From: Nonomuraea dietziae
GTDB taxonomy: Bacteria; Actinomycetota; Actinomycetes; Streptosporangiales; Streptosporangiaceae
NCBI RefSeq assembly: GCF_014195505.1
Contig: NZ_JACIBV010000001.1
Span: 1,984,001 to 2,048,000, forward strand
Reading direction: 5' to 3'
DNA: 64,000 bases
Each line of letters begins with the position of its first letter. Positions within the stretch are counted from its first letter, which is position 1. The translations under genes were made by a program, and so were the position numbers. Under the pieces are notes generated by a model that saw nothing but the letters and a program-made list of their open reading frames with translations, was not told the origin of the DNA and searched no databases. Below are positions 52,746 through 61,803 of this stretch, one piece after another.

Positions 52746-53285
52746 TCAGCCAGGGAAGCGGAGGAACGCCGGCGGAACGGCTGCCACCAGCCACACCCCG
52801 TTGGCGCTGACCCTGAACTCGTGTCCGCCCTCGTGCATCTCCCCCGCCGCGACGACCAGCACCACGGGAACGCCTCGCCTCGCGCCGACCCGCACGGCCG
52901 TGTCCCTGTCGGCCGACAGGTGGACGTACTGCCTCGACATCGGCAGCAGCCCCGACGCCTTGATGGCGCCGAGGCTGCGAGGGGCGGTCCCGTGGTAAAG
53001 GATCTCCGGAGGCTCGACGGCCTCCAGCCCGAGATCGACCGCCACCGAGTGCCCCTGGCTCGCCCTGATCAGGTCGCCCTCGATGACGTACCGCTGCTTG
53101 TCGTTGTCCGACACCACCCGGGAGAGCTCCTGCCTGGTGATGGGGAAGCCGTGGCGGGCCGCCGCCTCCAGCAGATCGTCGATCGGGACCCAGCCCCGCG
53201 CGTCCAGCGTGATCCCGATCGCGGCCGGATCGTGGCGCAGGTGCCTGGCGAGGTACTTCGAGATCCGCACGGTCCGGTCCTTCAT
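52746..53285 (-). CDS. kptA: RNA 2'-phosphotransferase KptA/Tpt1
   Basis: 179 residues, starting MKDRTVRISKYLARHLRHDP. Family motifs: RHDP with the catalytic Arg-His region, VSDNDKQRY, LYHGTAPRSLGAI, YVHLSADRDTA and the C-terminal GVWLVAAVPPAFL. In eukaryotes Tpt1 moves a 2'-phosphate from spliced tRNA to NAD. The bacterial role is uncertain, perhaps RNA repair or capping/ADP-ribosylation chemistry. Stands alone between the CHAP terminator and the propeller-like genes. Confidence 0.92.
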   Translation of the reverse strand: MKDRTVRISKYLARHLRHDPAAIGITLDARGWVPIDDLLEAAARHGFPITRQELSRVVSDNDKQRYVIEGDLIRASQGHSVAVDLGLEAVEPPEILYHGTAPRSLGAIKASGLLPMSRQYVHLSADRDTAVRVGARRGVPVVLVVAAGEMHEGGHEFRVSANGVWLVAAVPPAFLRFPG

Positions 53286-53419
53286 GCAGGCATTGTGCCG
53301 CAGGGCGGCCGGAACCTTCTTCGGATCCACATCCGCGAGCCCGCCGCCCGCCTGCCGTCCGGCGAAGGGCAAGGCCCGCGGCGTCACACGTGGAGCGCAG
53401 CGCGGGCCAGGGGTGCCGC

Positions 53420-54370
53420 TCAGCCGCCGCAGGCGGCGAAGACGAAGGTGTCCTTCAGCATCGAGTAGCTGTCACGGACGCGCGTCGCCCCCGACGTCAC
53501 GTCGTGCTGCATCACCGTCATCCTGGTCGCCTTGCCCTCCGGGTACTGCGAGACGTGCAGGGTGACCTGGTTGTCGCCCGTCCAGTCCAGCTTGTGGACC
53601 GTCCCCTCCTTGGGCAGCTTGATCGGGTGACTGCTGACCATCTGGTCGGAGTGCAGGTCGTACAGCGCGACCTTCGACCCCGCCACATGCACCGCGATGG
53701 TCCTGCCGTCGGCGCTGAGCGCGTAGGGGCCGTTGCCGGCGACCAGCTGCGGCGGCGTGCCCGACAGCAGCCGCCTGCCCGCCAGGTCGAAGACATGCAT
53801 CTCCATCACCGACTCGTCGCCGTCGGCGCTGGTCAGGACCCTGTCTCCATCGCCGCTGAAGCCGATGAAGTTCTGGTACCTGGGCAGCGTCCCCAGCTTG
53901 TTCCCCGTCGCCGTGTCGAACAGCCGCACCCTGGACGTGACGACCGCGAGCCGCGCGCCGTCGTCGGAGAGCTGGAGCACCACGTCGTACTGGTTGGTCC
54001 TGGGCGGCAGCGCGTCCTTCGGCAGCAGGGTGACGCCCCCGTGCACGGTGCGGACGGCCAGCCTGCCGTCCTTCCTGAAGTAGGCGACCTTCCGCCCGTC
54101 GCCGGAGACGGCCAGCGGCGCCACCGCGTAGTCGACCTCCTTGCCGTTCGCGCCGACCGCCCGCAACTGGGCGTCCCTGAGCAGCGTGACCTTGCCTTCG
54201 TGGCTGACCAGCCGCCAGGTGCCGCACGGGACGGTGGCGCCGTCCTTCTTCACGCAGCCCTTCGCGGAGGCGTAGCGGATCGCGCCGTGCCCTGGGTCGG
54301 CCAGCGCCGTGCCCGGCAGCCCGAGCATCGCCAGTGCGACGGCGATCGCCGCCAGGATTCTGATCTTCAT
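53420..54370 (-). CDS. Secreted beta-propeller-like protein A
   Basis: 316 residues with a Sec signal ending GTALA before DPGHG. The mature part is built from repeated blade-like strands, for example PLAVSGDGRKVAYFRKDGRL, LQLSDDGARLAVVTSRVRLF and YALSADGRTIAVHVAGSKVA, a WD40/TolB-like pattern. Two Cys near the N-terminus (CVKKDGATVPCGTWRL) match CKDADGLGHPCGAWRL in the neighbouring gene. Starts 4 bases after that gene. No enzymatic motif; ligand unknown. Confidence 0.8.
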   Translation of the reverse strand: MKIRILAAIAVALAMLGLPGTALADPGHGAIRYASAKGCVKKDGATVPCGTWRLVSHEGKVTLLRDAQLRAVGANGKEVDYAVAPLAVSGDGRKVAYFRKDGRLAVRTVHGGVTLLPKDALPPRTNQYDVVLQLSDDGARLAVVTSRVRLFDTATGNKLGTLPRYQNFIGFSGDGDRVLTSADGDESVMEMHVFDLAGRRLLSGTPPQLVAGNGPYALSADGRTIAVHVAGSKVALYDLHSDQMVSSHPIKLPKEGTVHKLDWTGDNQVTLHVSQYPEGKATRMTVMQHDVTSGATRVRDSYSMLKDTFVFAACGG

Positions 54371-54374
54371 CTCG

Positions 54375-55394
54375 TCACTCTCCCGCCGTCAGCCAGGTGT
54401 AGTTCCTGGCGGTGACCGTGAACGTGTCGGCGGGCTTGACCGCGCCCGTCGTGGTGTCGACGGTGAGCACCCGTACCACCGTCGGCTTCTCGTCCCCGCC
54501 CGTGTGCGCCTTGACCGTGAGGCTGCCCTCGCCGGTCCAGTGGGCGAGGTAGACCGTCGCGTCCGGCCTGAGCGGCAGCGTCACCGCCGCCGACAGCCGG
54601 TCGGTGGTCAGGTCGTACAGGCGCAGCTTGGGAGGCACGCGCGTGTCGGCGTTGCCGCCGATGAGCACGGCGACGGTGTGACCGTCGGCCGACAGGGCGC
54701 GTGTGGAGGCGTTCATCACCACCTGCGGCGGGACCTTGGCGACGCTGTGGCCGTCCAGTCCGTGCGCGACCAGCGTGGTGGTGTTGTCGTTGTTGTGGCG
54801 CGTGGCCAGCGCCTCGTCCCCGTCGCCGCTGAACCCCTCGAGATCGTCGGCGGCGGGCAGCTTCACGATCTTCCCCGTGGCGACCGTGACGATCTTGCCA
54901 GGCTCGCGCGCCGCCTCGTCGTTGTGCTCCACCAGCACCCTGTCCCCCGCGTGCGAGAGCCAGGCTCGCAGACTGTCGGTGCCCTTCCTGGTCAGCGAGG
55001 CCGGCAGGACGGTCCCCCTGCCACCCGCGACCTTCCGCACGACCAGCCGGTGGTCCTTGACGCGCTCGTAGAGGATCCACTGGCCATCGCCGCTGATGGC
55101 GAACGCGCCCACGATGTCGGCCTTGCGCCCGCGGGCGTCCACCGCGGTGGCGGAGGCGCCGGCGACGGTGACCGTGCCGCCGGCCCTGAGCCTGAGGCGC
55201 CAGGCACCGCACGGGTGGCCGAGTCCGTCCGCGTCCTTGCACGCGCCCACCCACGCCATGCGGGCGGTGGCGGCGTCCGACTCGGCGGCCGTCGCCTTGG
55301 TGATGGTGGTCGCGGTGGTGTCCGCGTGTGCCGGGACGGTCGTCCCGCCGACGGCCAGTGCCACGGCCGCCGCTCCCAGAAGTGTCCTTTTCAT
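54375..55394 (-). CDS. Secreted beta-propeller-like protein B
   Basis: 339 residues, signal peptide ending VPAHA. The same architecture as its downstream neighbour: Cys pair CKDADGLGHPCGAWRL, then blades AFAISGDGQWILYERVKDHR, GFSGDGDEALATRHNNDN and RALSADGHTVAVLIGG. The two proteins are tandem paralogues in one operon. The blade motif SGDG/SADG recurs about five times. Function unknown. Confidence 0.8.
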   Translation of the reverse strand: MKRTLLGAAAVALAVGGTTVPAHADTTATTITKATAAESDAATARMAWVGACKDADGLGHPCGAWRLRLRAGGTVTVAGASATAVDARGRKADIVGAFAISGDGQWILYERVKDHRLVVRKVAGGRGTVLPASLTRKGTDSLRAWLSHAGDRVLVEHNDEAAREPGKIVTVATGKIVKLPAADDLEGFSGDGDEALATRHNNDNTTTLVAHGLDGHSVAKVPPQVVMNASTRALSADGHTVAVLIGGNADTRVPPKLRLYDLTTDRLSAAVTLPLRPDATVYLAHWTGEGSLTVKAHTGGDEKPTVVRVLTVDTTTGAVKPADTFTVTARNYTWLTAGE

Positions 55395-55931
55395 GACCCC
55401 TCTCCTTCTTCAACCGGTTGGACTCCCCCATCGCGGGATCGGTTGGTCACAGGTCAGCCACAGCTGCGGTACGGCCGGCAAAAGCCGTCACGTCGTCCGG
55501 GGCGGGCGGGTGTCGCCGAGGCGATCAGAGAGGTCCTCCGGGGAGGGCGAGCCCTTGGGGGAGTCGAGCGGGGCAGAGTTGAGGCGGACGACATCGCCAT
55601 GGGCGCTACCAGGCGCGACGAGATCTCCCGGGGCGACGTCACCAACGGATGACACCACCCAGCGGGACGAAGTCCATCCGGCAGGGCGAGGTCTCGCGGC
55701 CTGATTCGTCGAGCGGGGCAGAACCGAGGCAGACGACACCGCCCGGAGCGCTCTCAGACGAACCGAGATTTATCGGGTCGACGTCACCAGCGGATGGCAT
55801 CACCAAGCGGGGTGCAGTCGAGCGGTCGGATTCGTGGAGCGGGGCGGTGTCGCGTCGGAACGCGGGGTACCGGCCACCGTGCAGCGAGGCGGCCCGGCGG
55901 GTCCGACTCGGAGGTAGAAGACGCCGGCGGG
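55395..55931. other. Gene-free region holding degenerate 145-bp repeats
   Basis: Between the propeller operon and the GntR gene. Frames are open on both strands but have no start site or recognisable protein. The region is mostly the repeat array listed separately, plus the promoter of the propeller operon at its left end. Confidence 0.6.
55563..55845. repeat. Degenerate tandem repeat, about 145-bp unit
   Basis: GTCGAGCGGGGCAGA occurs at 55563 and again at 55708, and CGACGTCACCA plus CGGATG and CACCA elements at 55634 and 55779: both pairs are 145 bases apart. A third, partial copy (GATTCGTGGAGCGGGG) begins near 55829. Copies are diverged, with about 2.2 units in total. Confidence 0.7.
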
Positions 55932-56618
55932 TCAGCCGGCGGGTTCGTACGCCTGGAGGAGCAGCCGTTCGGCGTCGTCGAGGTAGATCTCCAGATACGT
56001 CGCCGCGTCCTCCGCCCGCCGCGCCTCCAGCAGCCCCAGGAGCAGCCGGTTGCGTTCGACGAACGGCTCGTGCAGGGATCGGGGGTTGCGCATCGCGTGG
56101 AAGACCAGCCGCAGCTCCGCCAGCAGTTGCCGCATCGTCTCGTCCAGGCGCGGGCTTTGGTTGAGGGCGACGAGGGCCTGGTGGAAACGGCTGTTGGCGG
56201 TACCGACGTCCTGCCACCTGTCGTCGGAGGCCGAGCGTTCGGCCTCCTCCACCGTCTCCCCGATCAGCCGCAGCGCCTCGGGCGAGGCCTCGGCGCAGCG
56301 CCGTACGGCGGCGCCCTCCAGGACCCTGCGCATGCGGTAGAGGTCGGCTACGTCGGCGGCCGACAGGACGCGGACGAACACCCCACGGTTCAGCTTGTGG
56401 TCAAGCAGGCGCTCGTGCCCCAGCAGCCTGAAGGCCTCGCGGAGGGTGTTGCGTGAGACGCCGAGCGCGCTGCCGATCGCCTCCTCGGACAGGCGCTCGC
56501 CCGGCACGAACAGGCCCTCGATGATGCGCTCGCGCAGGATGTCGGCCACCCGCTCGGCCGTACTGCTGCGCCCCAGGCGGGATCGATCGTGCTCCAGCGC
56601 TGCCACCGCGTTATCCAC
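55932..56618 (-). CDS. GntR-family regulator (FCD domain)
   Basis: About 228 residues. The winged HTH includes RIIEGLFVPGERLSEEAIGS, LGVSRNTLREAFRLL and RGVFVRVLSAADVADLY. The all-helical FCD effector domain has the metal-ligand pattern NSRFHQALV ... FHAMRN ... HEPFVERNRLL. Start uncertain: GTG 56618, GTG 56606 or TTG 56642. Divergent from the MHS transporter, which it probably controls in response to an organic acid. Confidence 0.88.
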   Translation of the reverse strand: MDNAVAALEHDRSRLGRSSTAERVADILRERIIEGLFVPGERLSEEAIGSALGVSRNTLREAFRLLGHERLLDHKLNRGVFVRVLSAADVADLYRMRRVLEGAAVRRCAEASPEALRLIGETVEEAERSASDDRWQDVGTANSRFHQALVALNQSPRLDETMRQLLAELRLVFHAMRNPRSLHEPFVERNRLLLGLLEARRAEDAATYLEIYLDDAERLLLQAYEPAG

Positions 56619-56713
56619 AGTCCAAAGAGAATCATCGAACAAAACTCTTGTCGAATTGTTGAACGATCCTTAGATTCGATCGTAATACCCCCCACGCAGC
56701 TAGGAGCCATGAC

Positions 56714-57997
56714 ATGCACCAGACGCGGCGGGTGATCCTCGCCAGCCTGATCGGCACGTCGCTGGAGTGGTACGACTTCTTCCTCTACAGCACGGCGGCG
56801 TCGCTGGTGTTCGGCAAGCTGTTCTTCCCGACCTTCGACCCGCTCAGCGCGACCCTGCTCGCCCTGGTCACCAACGCGGTCGCCTTCGTCGCCCGCCCGC
56901 TCGGCGGCATCGTGTTCGGCCACTTCGGCGACAGGGTCGGGCGCAAGACCGTCCTGGTGGTGACGCTCCTGGTCATGGGCGTCTCGACGTTCCTCATCGG
57001 CCTGCTGCCCGGCTACGACGCCATCGGTGTGGCCGCGCCGATCCTGCTCGGCGTGCTCAGGTTCGTCCAGGGCCTCGGGCTGGGCGGCGAGTGGGGCGGC
57101 GCCGTCATCATGTCGATCGAGCACGGCGACCCGCGCCGGCGCGGCTTCAACGCCAGCTGGCCCCAGGTGGGCGTGCCCGCGGGCTTCATCATGGCCACCG
57201 CGCTGCTCGGCATCCTGAACGCGACACTGTCCGAGGCCGCGTTCCTGTCGTGGGGCTGGAGGGTGCCGTTCCTGCTGTCCGGCGTGCTGGTCCTGGTCGG
57301 CCTCTGGGTCCGGGTGAAGATCACCGAGTCGCCGCTGTTCGCCGAGATCGAGCAGAAGGGCGCCAAGGCCAGGATGCCGCTGATCGAGGTGCTGCGCACG
57401 CACCCCCGCGCGCTGCTGTCGGCCTTCACCGCGCGCATCGGCGTCGACGTGGCCTTCTACACCTTCACGATCTACATCCTGCTCTACATCACCACTGTGC
57501 TGAAGATGGAGCGCTCGGTCGGGCTCAACGCGGTCCTCATCGGCTCGGCCTGCCAGCTGCTGCTGATCCCGCTGTTCGGTGCTCTCTCCGACCGGTACGG
57601 CAGGCGCACGGTCTACCTGTCCGGCGTGGTCGGCGCCGCCGTCTGGGTGTTCTTCTTCTTCCCGCTGCTCGACACCAAGTCCTTCCCGCTCATCGTCGTG
57701 GCCGCCGTGGTCGCCCTGGTCACCCACGCGGCGATGTACGGCCCGCAGGCCTCCTTCATCGCCGAGCTGTTCAGCACCCGCCTGCGCTACAGCGGCGCGT
57801 CCATGGGCTACCAGGTGGCGGGCATCGTCGGCGGCGCCATCGCGCCGATCATCGCCCTGCAGCTCCACGCCACCTACGGCACGACCACCGCCGTGTCCGT
57901 CTACGTGGTGATCGCGCTGGCGATCACCGCCTTCGGTCTCGCCATCGCGCCCAGGAGCGCCGAGGCGCAGGCTCAGGCCGTCCAGGCCACGAGGTAG
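56714..57997 (+). CDS. MHS-family metabolite/proton symporter (MFS)
   Basis: 427 residues with twelve membrane segments. The N-terminal signature LIGTSLEWYDFFLYSTAASLVF and the loop FGHFGDRVGRKTVLVVTLLV are diagnostic of the MHS subfamily (shikimate, citrate, proline/betaine, alpha-ketoglutarate). LGLGGEWGGAVIMSIEH is also typical. Which substrate is carried cannot be told. Divergent from the GntR gene. Confidence 0.92.
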   Translation: MHQTRRVILASLIGTSLEWYDFFLYSTAASLVFGKLFFPTFDPLSATLLALVTNAVAFVARPLGGIVFGHFGDRVGRKTVLVVTLLVMGVSTFLIGLLPGYDAIGVAAPILLGVLRFVQGLGLGGEWGGAVIMSIEHGDPRRRGFNASWPQVGVPAGFIMATALLGILNATLSEAAFLSWGWRVPFLLSGVLVLVGLWVRVKITESPLFAEIEQKGAKARMPLIEVLRTHPRALLSAFTARIGVDVAFYTFTIYILLYITTVLKMERSVGLNAVLIGSACQLLLIPLFGALSDRYGRRTVYLSGVVGAAVWVFFFFPLLDTKSFPLIVVAAVVALVTHAAMYGPQASFIAELFSTRLRYSGASMGYQVAGIVGGAIAPIIALQLHATYGTTTAVSVYVVIALAITAFGLAIAPRSAEAQAQAVQATR

Positions 57998-58051
57998 CCG
58001 CGAGAAGGGACGTGGGCGGCGGCTGCCACCGCCGCCCACCTGGAGGTGCTC

Positions 58052-58972
58052 GTGAGAGTCATCCTGATCATCGTCGCCGCCGTGCTCGCGGTCCCCGTCC
58101 TGGTCGGCCTGGTCGGCGGGTGGGAGAGCACGGACGGCGGCCAGGTCGCCGTCGTGCGCGACGGCGGGCCGCTCGACGACAACAAGGTCCGCCAGGTCAT
58201 CCAGCCGGGCTCCGGCCTGACCTGGACCGGCTGGTGGTCGGCCGTCCACACCTACCCCGCCCAGCAGCGCTTCTACACCATCACCGCCGACGCCAAGCGC
58301 GCCACCGCCCTCGGCGTGGACGTCGTGACGGTCCCCAGCAGCGACGGGGTGAACCTCGGCATCGAGGGCACGCTCTACTTCACCCTCAATCTCGACCCCG
58401 CGACGTTGAAGACCTTCGACGACAGGTACGGCACGCGCACCTACAAGGGCGAGCTGTACGCGTGGGAGGGCGACGAGGGCTGGTCGGCCTTCTTCGGCCA
58501 GGCCGTGCGGCCGGTCATCGACAACGCGCTGCGCATCCAGGTCGGGGGCATGCGCTGCGCGGAGCTCGTGCCGTCCTGCGCGCTGCTGGGCAGTTCCACG
58601 CTCAAGGCCCAGGACAGCAACGCCACGATCGCCAAGGTGCAGGACGGCGTCAACAGGACACTGGCCCGCGACCTGGCCGCCACGCTCGGCGGCGAGTACC
58701 TGACGGGGCTGCGGTTCACGCTGGCCAGGGTGGCGCTGCCCGAGCCTGTGCAGCAGTCGGTGGACCGCTCGCTGGCGGCCAACGCCGCCGTCTCGGAGGC
58801 GCAGGCGAGGGTGGCGCAGGCCAGGGCGGAGGCCGAGGCGAACAGGGCCAGACAGGACGGCTACGACAAGTGCCCTGCCTGCGCGGAGATCGAGAAGCTG
58901 AGGGCCCTGCCGAAGGGCATCACCGTGTACGCCCCCGGCAACCCCGAGGCGGTGGTGATCCCCTCCCGCTAG
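58052..58972 (+). CDS. SPFH/band-7-like membrane protein
   Basis: About 306 residues. N-terminal membrane helix VILIIVAAVLAVPVLVGLVG, an SPFH/prohibitin-like domain (about 30-215, GVDVVTVPSSDGVNLGIEGT), then an Ala/Glu/Arg-rich coiled coil (VSEAQARVAQARAEAEANRA). A CPAC motif near the C-terminus may bind metal or form a disulfide. GGAGG precedes GTG 58052. Possibly a membrane-domain scaffold. Confidence 0.78.
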   Translation: MRVILIIVAAVLAVPVLVGLVGGWESTDGGQVAVVRDGGPLDDNKVRQVIQPGSGLTWTGWWSAVHTYPAQQRFYTITADAKRATALGVDVVTVPSSDGVNLGIEGTLYFTLNLDPATLKTFDDRYGTRTYKGELYAWEGDEGWSAFFGQAVRPVIDNALRIQVGGMRCAELVPSCALLGSSTLKAQDSNATIAKVQDGVNRTLARDLAATLGGEYLTGLRFTLARVALPEPVQQSVDRSLAANAAVSEAQARVAQARAEAEANRARQDGYDKCPACAEIEKLRALPKGITVYAPGNPEAVVIPSR

Positions 58973-59401
58973 CGAACGCTCCCAGGTCCAGCCGCTCGTG
59001 AGGGGGAGCGACCGGCCGTGGCTTGTGCCCGACAGTCCTGTGGTCTCCCTGTCAGATGCTGCGATCGGCTTGACGGGGGGTACGGTCGGCGCTCTCGTGG
59101 TGCGTGTCGTGCTCGCGGCGCTGGTGGTGGCAGATGGTGGCGGCGGCCAGCGCGGCGCTCCAGATCGGCCGGAAACACTCCGGCCGCCTGCCGCGAAGGT
59201 ATGGAATCCAGGGCGGGAAGATCTCGCCCCACCGCCGGGTCGGTCCGAGGGGCGCCCGCGCTGCGGGGGGACCAGCGCTCGCGCTCCTGCCGACGTGTGT
59301 CGGCCGGCGTCGCGACGGCGGACAGCAGCCGTGACCTTACGGCGGGGGTCGAAAGGCATATGAGTATAAACGTTCCGCCTCAACCCCGGATCGCCCACCC
59401 T
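58973..59401. other. 429-bp region without a supported gene
   Basis: Open frames on both strands but Arg/Gly/Pro-rich and without start signals. Nothing recognisable; the short AT-rich patch near 59360 could be a promoter relic. Confidence 0.5.
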
Positions 59402-60022
59402 TCATCGGGCCACCTCCGTGACGGCGGCGGGGCGGGCGCCGTACTCGACGCTGTCCTCGGTGAGCTCCATGAACGCCTCCTCCAGGGAGGCGCTGCGCGG
59501 CGTCAGCTCCCGCAGCGCGATCCATGCCCGCAGCGCCAGCTCGCCGATCCCCGCAGCGTCCATGCCCCGCACGGACAGTGCCCGCTCGGACAGCTCTTGC
59601 TCAGACAGCTCTTGCTCAGACAGCTCTTGCTCAGACAGCTCTTGCTCAGACAGGCCTTGCATGGACTGGCCTTGCACGGACGGGTCGCCGCCCGCGGCCG
59701 TCTCAGGCGTCGGCGGGGCCGTGCGGGGCGTGCCGGGCGTCGGCGGGGCCGCCCGCTCGGCGCTCGCGGCGGTCTCGGCGGCTACGGTCGCGCCGTGCGC
59801 GCGCAGGATCTGCGCCAGCCGTTCCGGGTGTGCCGCGCGCAGCAGCACGTCACGCTGGAAGCGTGCGGCGAGCGCGTCCATGGTCGTGTCGGCGATCAGC
59901 CAGCCGCGTCCGATGACGACGACGTGGTCGGCGGTGATCGCCAGCTCGTTCATCAGATGGCTGGAGAGCAGGACGGTGCGGCCTTCGGCCGCGAGTGAGC
60001 GCAGCAGCTCGCGGATCCATCT
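59402..60022 (-). pseudogene. 5'-truncated ABC-2 type transporter ATPase
   Basis: Only the C-terminal part remains: RWIRELLRSLAAEGRTVLLS then SHLMNELAITADHVVVIGRG (the switch-His region after Walker B) and a C-terminal domain ending LEEAFMELT. Walker A, signature and Walker B are missing; upstream of 60022 the sequence changes to an unrelated fragment starting MARDAGEYVAYAEWALGELL (ATG about 60123). The middle of the remnant is inflated by a 15-bp minisatellite and a PTPGTPRTAPPTPE stretch. Confidence 0.8.
59589..59648. repeat. 15-bp minisatellite, four perfect copies
   Basis: GACAGCTCTTGCTCA is repeated four times without a change, with degenerate copies on both sides (about 59573-59690). 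Read on the minus strand it encodes SEQEL pentapeptides in the ABC ATPase remnant. Perfect identity suggests recent expansion. Confidence 0.9.
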
Positions 60023-60302
60023 GCCTCGGCCTCAGCCCAGATGAAGGCACGTTCTCGCTGGAGAAGCTCCCCAAGAGCCCACTCGGCGTAGGCGACGTAC
60101 TCGCCAGCGTCACGTGCCATCCCTGCAGCGTGACAGGGCACGCCAACGGCACGCGCCCACATTCCCCCAGCCATCCCCGTTGTGATCCTTTGGGGAGGGA
60201 CCCCGAACAACTCCTATATCTGGAGCTGCAGTCGGGTGAAACACGTCGCTACCGCCAATTTCTGCACTCAGCCTCCCCGAAGACCTTGTTGTGAGCGTGT
60301 GG

Positions 60303-60343
60303 CCTGCCCCGAGCAGAGAGCTTCGGGGGCCGATCGGGGCAGG
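60303..60343 (-). terminator. Hairpin downstream of terC-like gene
   Basis: CCTGCCCCGA (60303-60312) pairs perfectly with TCGGGGCAGG (60334-60343). It lies 30 bases beyond the stop of the minus-strand TerC gene, so it is probably its terminator. Confidence 0.6.
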
Positions 60344-60372
60344 CAGCTCACGGCGCATCTGACGCGGGCTGA

Positions 60373-61401
60373 TCACGGTCGCGCGATCGTCTGCCGCTGC
60401 GGTACGGCTGCGCGCCGGCGATCGCGCCGGTTGGCGTGCACGCTGGTGAGCGTGACGGCGGCCAGGACCGCGATGATCACTGCGAGCGAGGCCAGGGTGG
60501 GGATCTCCGGCACCTGTGGCCAGATGCCGTGCGCCCAGTGCAGGACGAGCTTGACGCCGATGAACGCCAAGATCACGGCGAGTCCGTGGTTGAGGTGGCG
60601 CAGCTTGGTCAGCGCGCCGATCAGCACGAAGTACAGCGCTCGCAGGCCCAGCAGCGCGAAGGCGTTGGTGGCGAAGACCAGGAAGGGGTCTTCGGTCACT
60701 CCGTACACGGCGGGTACCGAGTCGACGGCGAAGACGATGTCGGTGGCGAAGACGGCCACGATCGCCAGCGCCAGCGGGGTCAGGGCGCGGCGGCCGCCGT
60801 CGCGGACGATGAGGTGAGGGCCGCGGTAGTCGTCGGTGACCGGCATGACGCGGCGCAGCAGCCGGATGGAGCGCATGGCGGAGATGTCGACCTGCTGCTC
60901 CTGGCCGGTCATCGCGTCCTTGACGAGTTTCCCGGCGGTGACGATCAGGATGGCGCCGAACAGCAGGAACGCCCAGGTGCCGCTCTGCAGGGCGGCCGCT
61001 CCCAGCGCGATGAAGATCGCCCGCAGCACCAGGGCGCCGACGATGCCGTACAGCAGGACGCGTTGGGCCAGCGCGTCCGGGACTGCGAAGGCCGACAGCA
61101 GCAACATGAACACGAACAGGTTGTCCACCGACAGCGACTTTTCCACCACATATCCGGTGAAGAACTCGAGCGCTGTCCCGGAGCCGAACGCCTGCCACAC
61201 GTAGGCGCCGAAGGCCAGCGGCAGCGCCAGGTAGAAGATCGACCACCCCAGCGCCTCGCCCATCCGCACACGGTGCGGGCGCCGCGTCAGTATGAAGTCG
61301 ACGGCCAGCAGCACCGCCAGGCCGGCCACCGTAATGGTCCACAGCTGCGGCGAACCGATAGATTCCGGCGAAAGGGTGATGTGAGTCGTCTGAGCCGACA
61401 C
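60373..61401 (-). CDS. TerC/Alx-family membrane protein
   Basis: 342 residues with about nine membrane segments. Family motifs: GYVVEKSLSVDNLFVFMLLL and VFATDIVFAVDSVPAVYGVT, whose membrane-embedded acidic residues are thought to handle Mn2+ or similar metal ions. The GTG start has AGGAGG four bases upstream. The gene follows a manganese-type riboswitch, so a role in manganese export is likely. Confidence 0.92.
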   Translation of the reverse strand: MSAQTTHITLSPESIGSPQLWTITVAGLAVLLAVDFILTRRPHRVRMGEALGWSIFYLALPLAFGAYVWQAFGSGTALEFFTGYVVEKSLSVDNLFVFMLLLSAFAVPDALAQRVLLYGIVGALVLRAIFIALGAAALQSGTWAFLLFGAILIVTAGKLVKDAMTGQEQQVDISAMRSIRLLRRVMPVTDDYRGPHLIVRDGGRRALTPLALAIVAVFATDIVFAVDSVPAVYGVTEDPFLVFATNAFALLGLRALYFVLIGALTKLRHLNHGLAVILAFIGVKLVLHWAHGIWPQVPEIPTLASLAVIIAVLAAVTLTSVHANRRDRRRAAVPQRQTIARP

Positions 61402-61540
61402 GGGACCTCCTCGAACAGCCGAGCATGTTCGAGGTCTCCTTCACCCCTGTCGCGCGGGCGGCCGTCCCGGGGACCCTGCCTGAGGTCCGTACTGACCGGG
61501 GTCGGCGCTTGGGAAGTACTCCCCTCGCCTTTCAGGGTAG
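61402..61540 (-). ncRNA. yybP-ykoY manganese riboswitch with SD-sequestering hairpin
   Basis: On the minus strand the two conserved loop elements occur in order: GGGGAGTAC (61524-61516) and GGAGACCTC (61439-61431 region), separated by a GC-rich helix with GACCCCGGTCAGTACGG. The second element overlaps a perfect 9-bp hairpin (61409-61417 with 61426-61434) whose 3' arm runs into AGGAGG, the ribosome site of the TerC gene. This suggests translational control: Mn2+ folding would free the ribosome site. Confidence 0.75.
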
Positions 61541-61803
61541 GCCACCTGCTCCGGCACCTCCACCCGCAAGCACTGGCCGACCTACCACGGCTCGGTGACG
61601 AGGTTTGACCGTTGGTGCGAGCTGGGCGGATAGTGGAGGCAGCGCGAAGGGGAGTACCCGCCGATCGCCTCGATCGACATCCCGATCGCCACCACGGCCC
61701 TGCCAAGGGTCCGGCGGGGTGGCCCTCCCGCCGACGCGGAGGGCGCGGGAAGACCTTCGTCCCCATGACCGCATGGTCGTGGCGAGACGAAGGGAAGGCT
61801 CAC

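Noticed and set aside
56390..59398. 1002-codon open frame on the minus strand
   Set aside because: It is the antisense shadow of the MHS transporter and SPFH genes; its composition (Arg, Gly, Asp, His, Gln repeats) is typical of high-GC antisense frames.
59573..59690. Possible CRISPR array from short regular repeats
   Set aside because: Copies are directly adjacent with no spacers and are only 15 bp long; it is a minisatellite.
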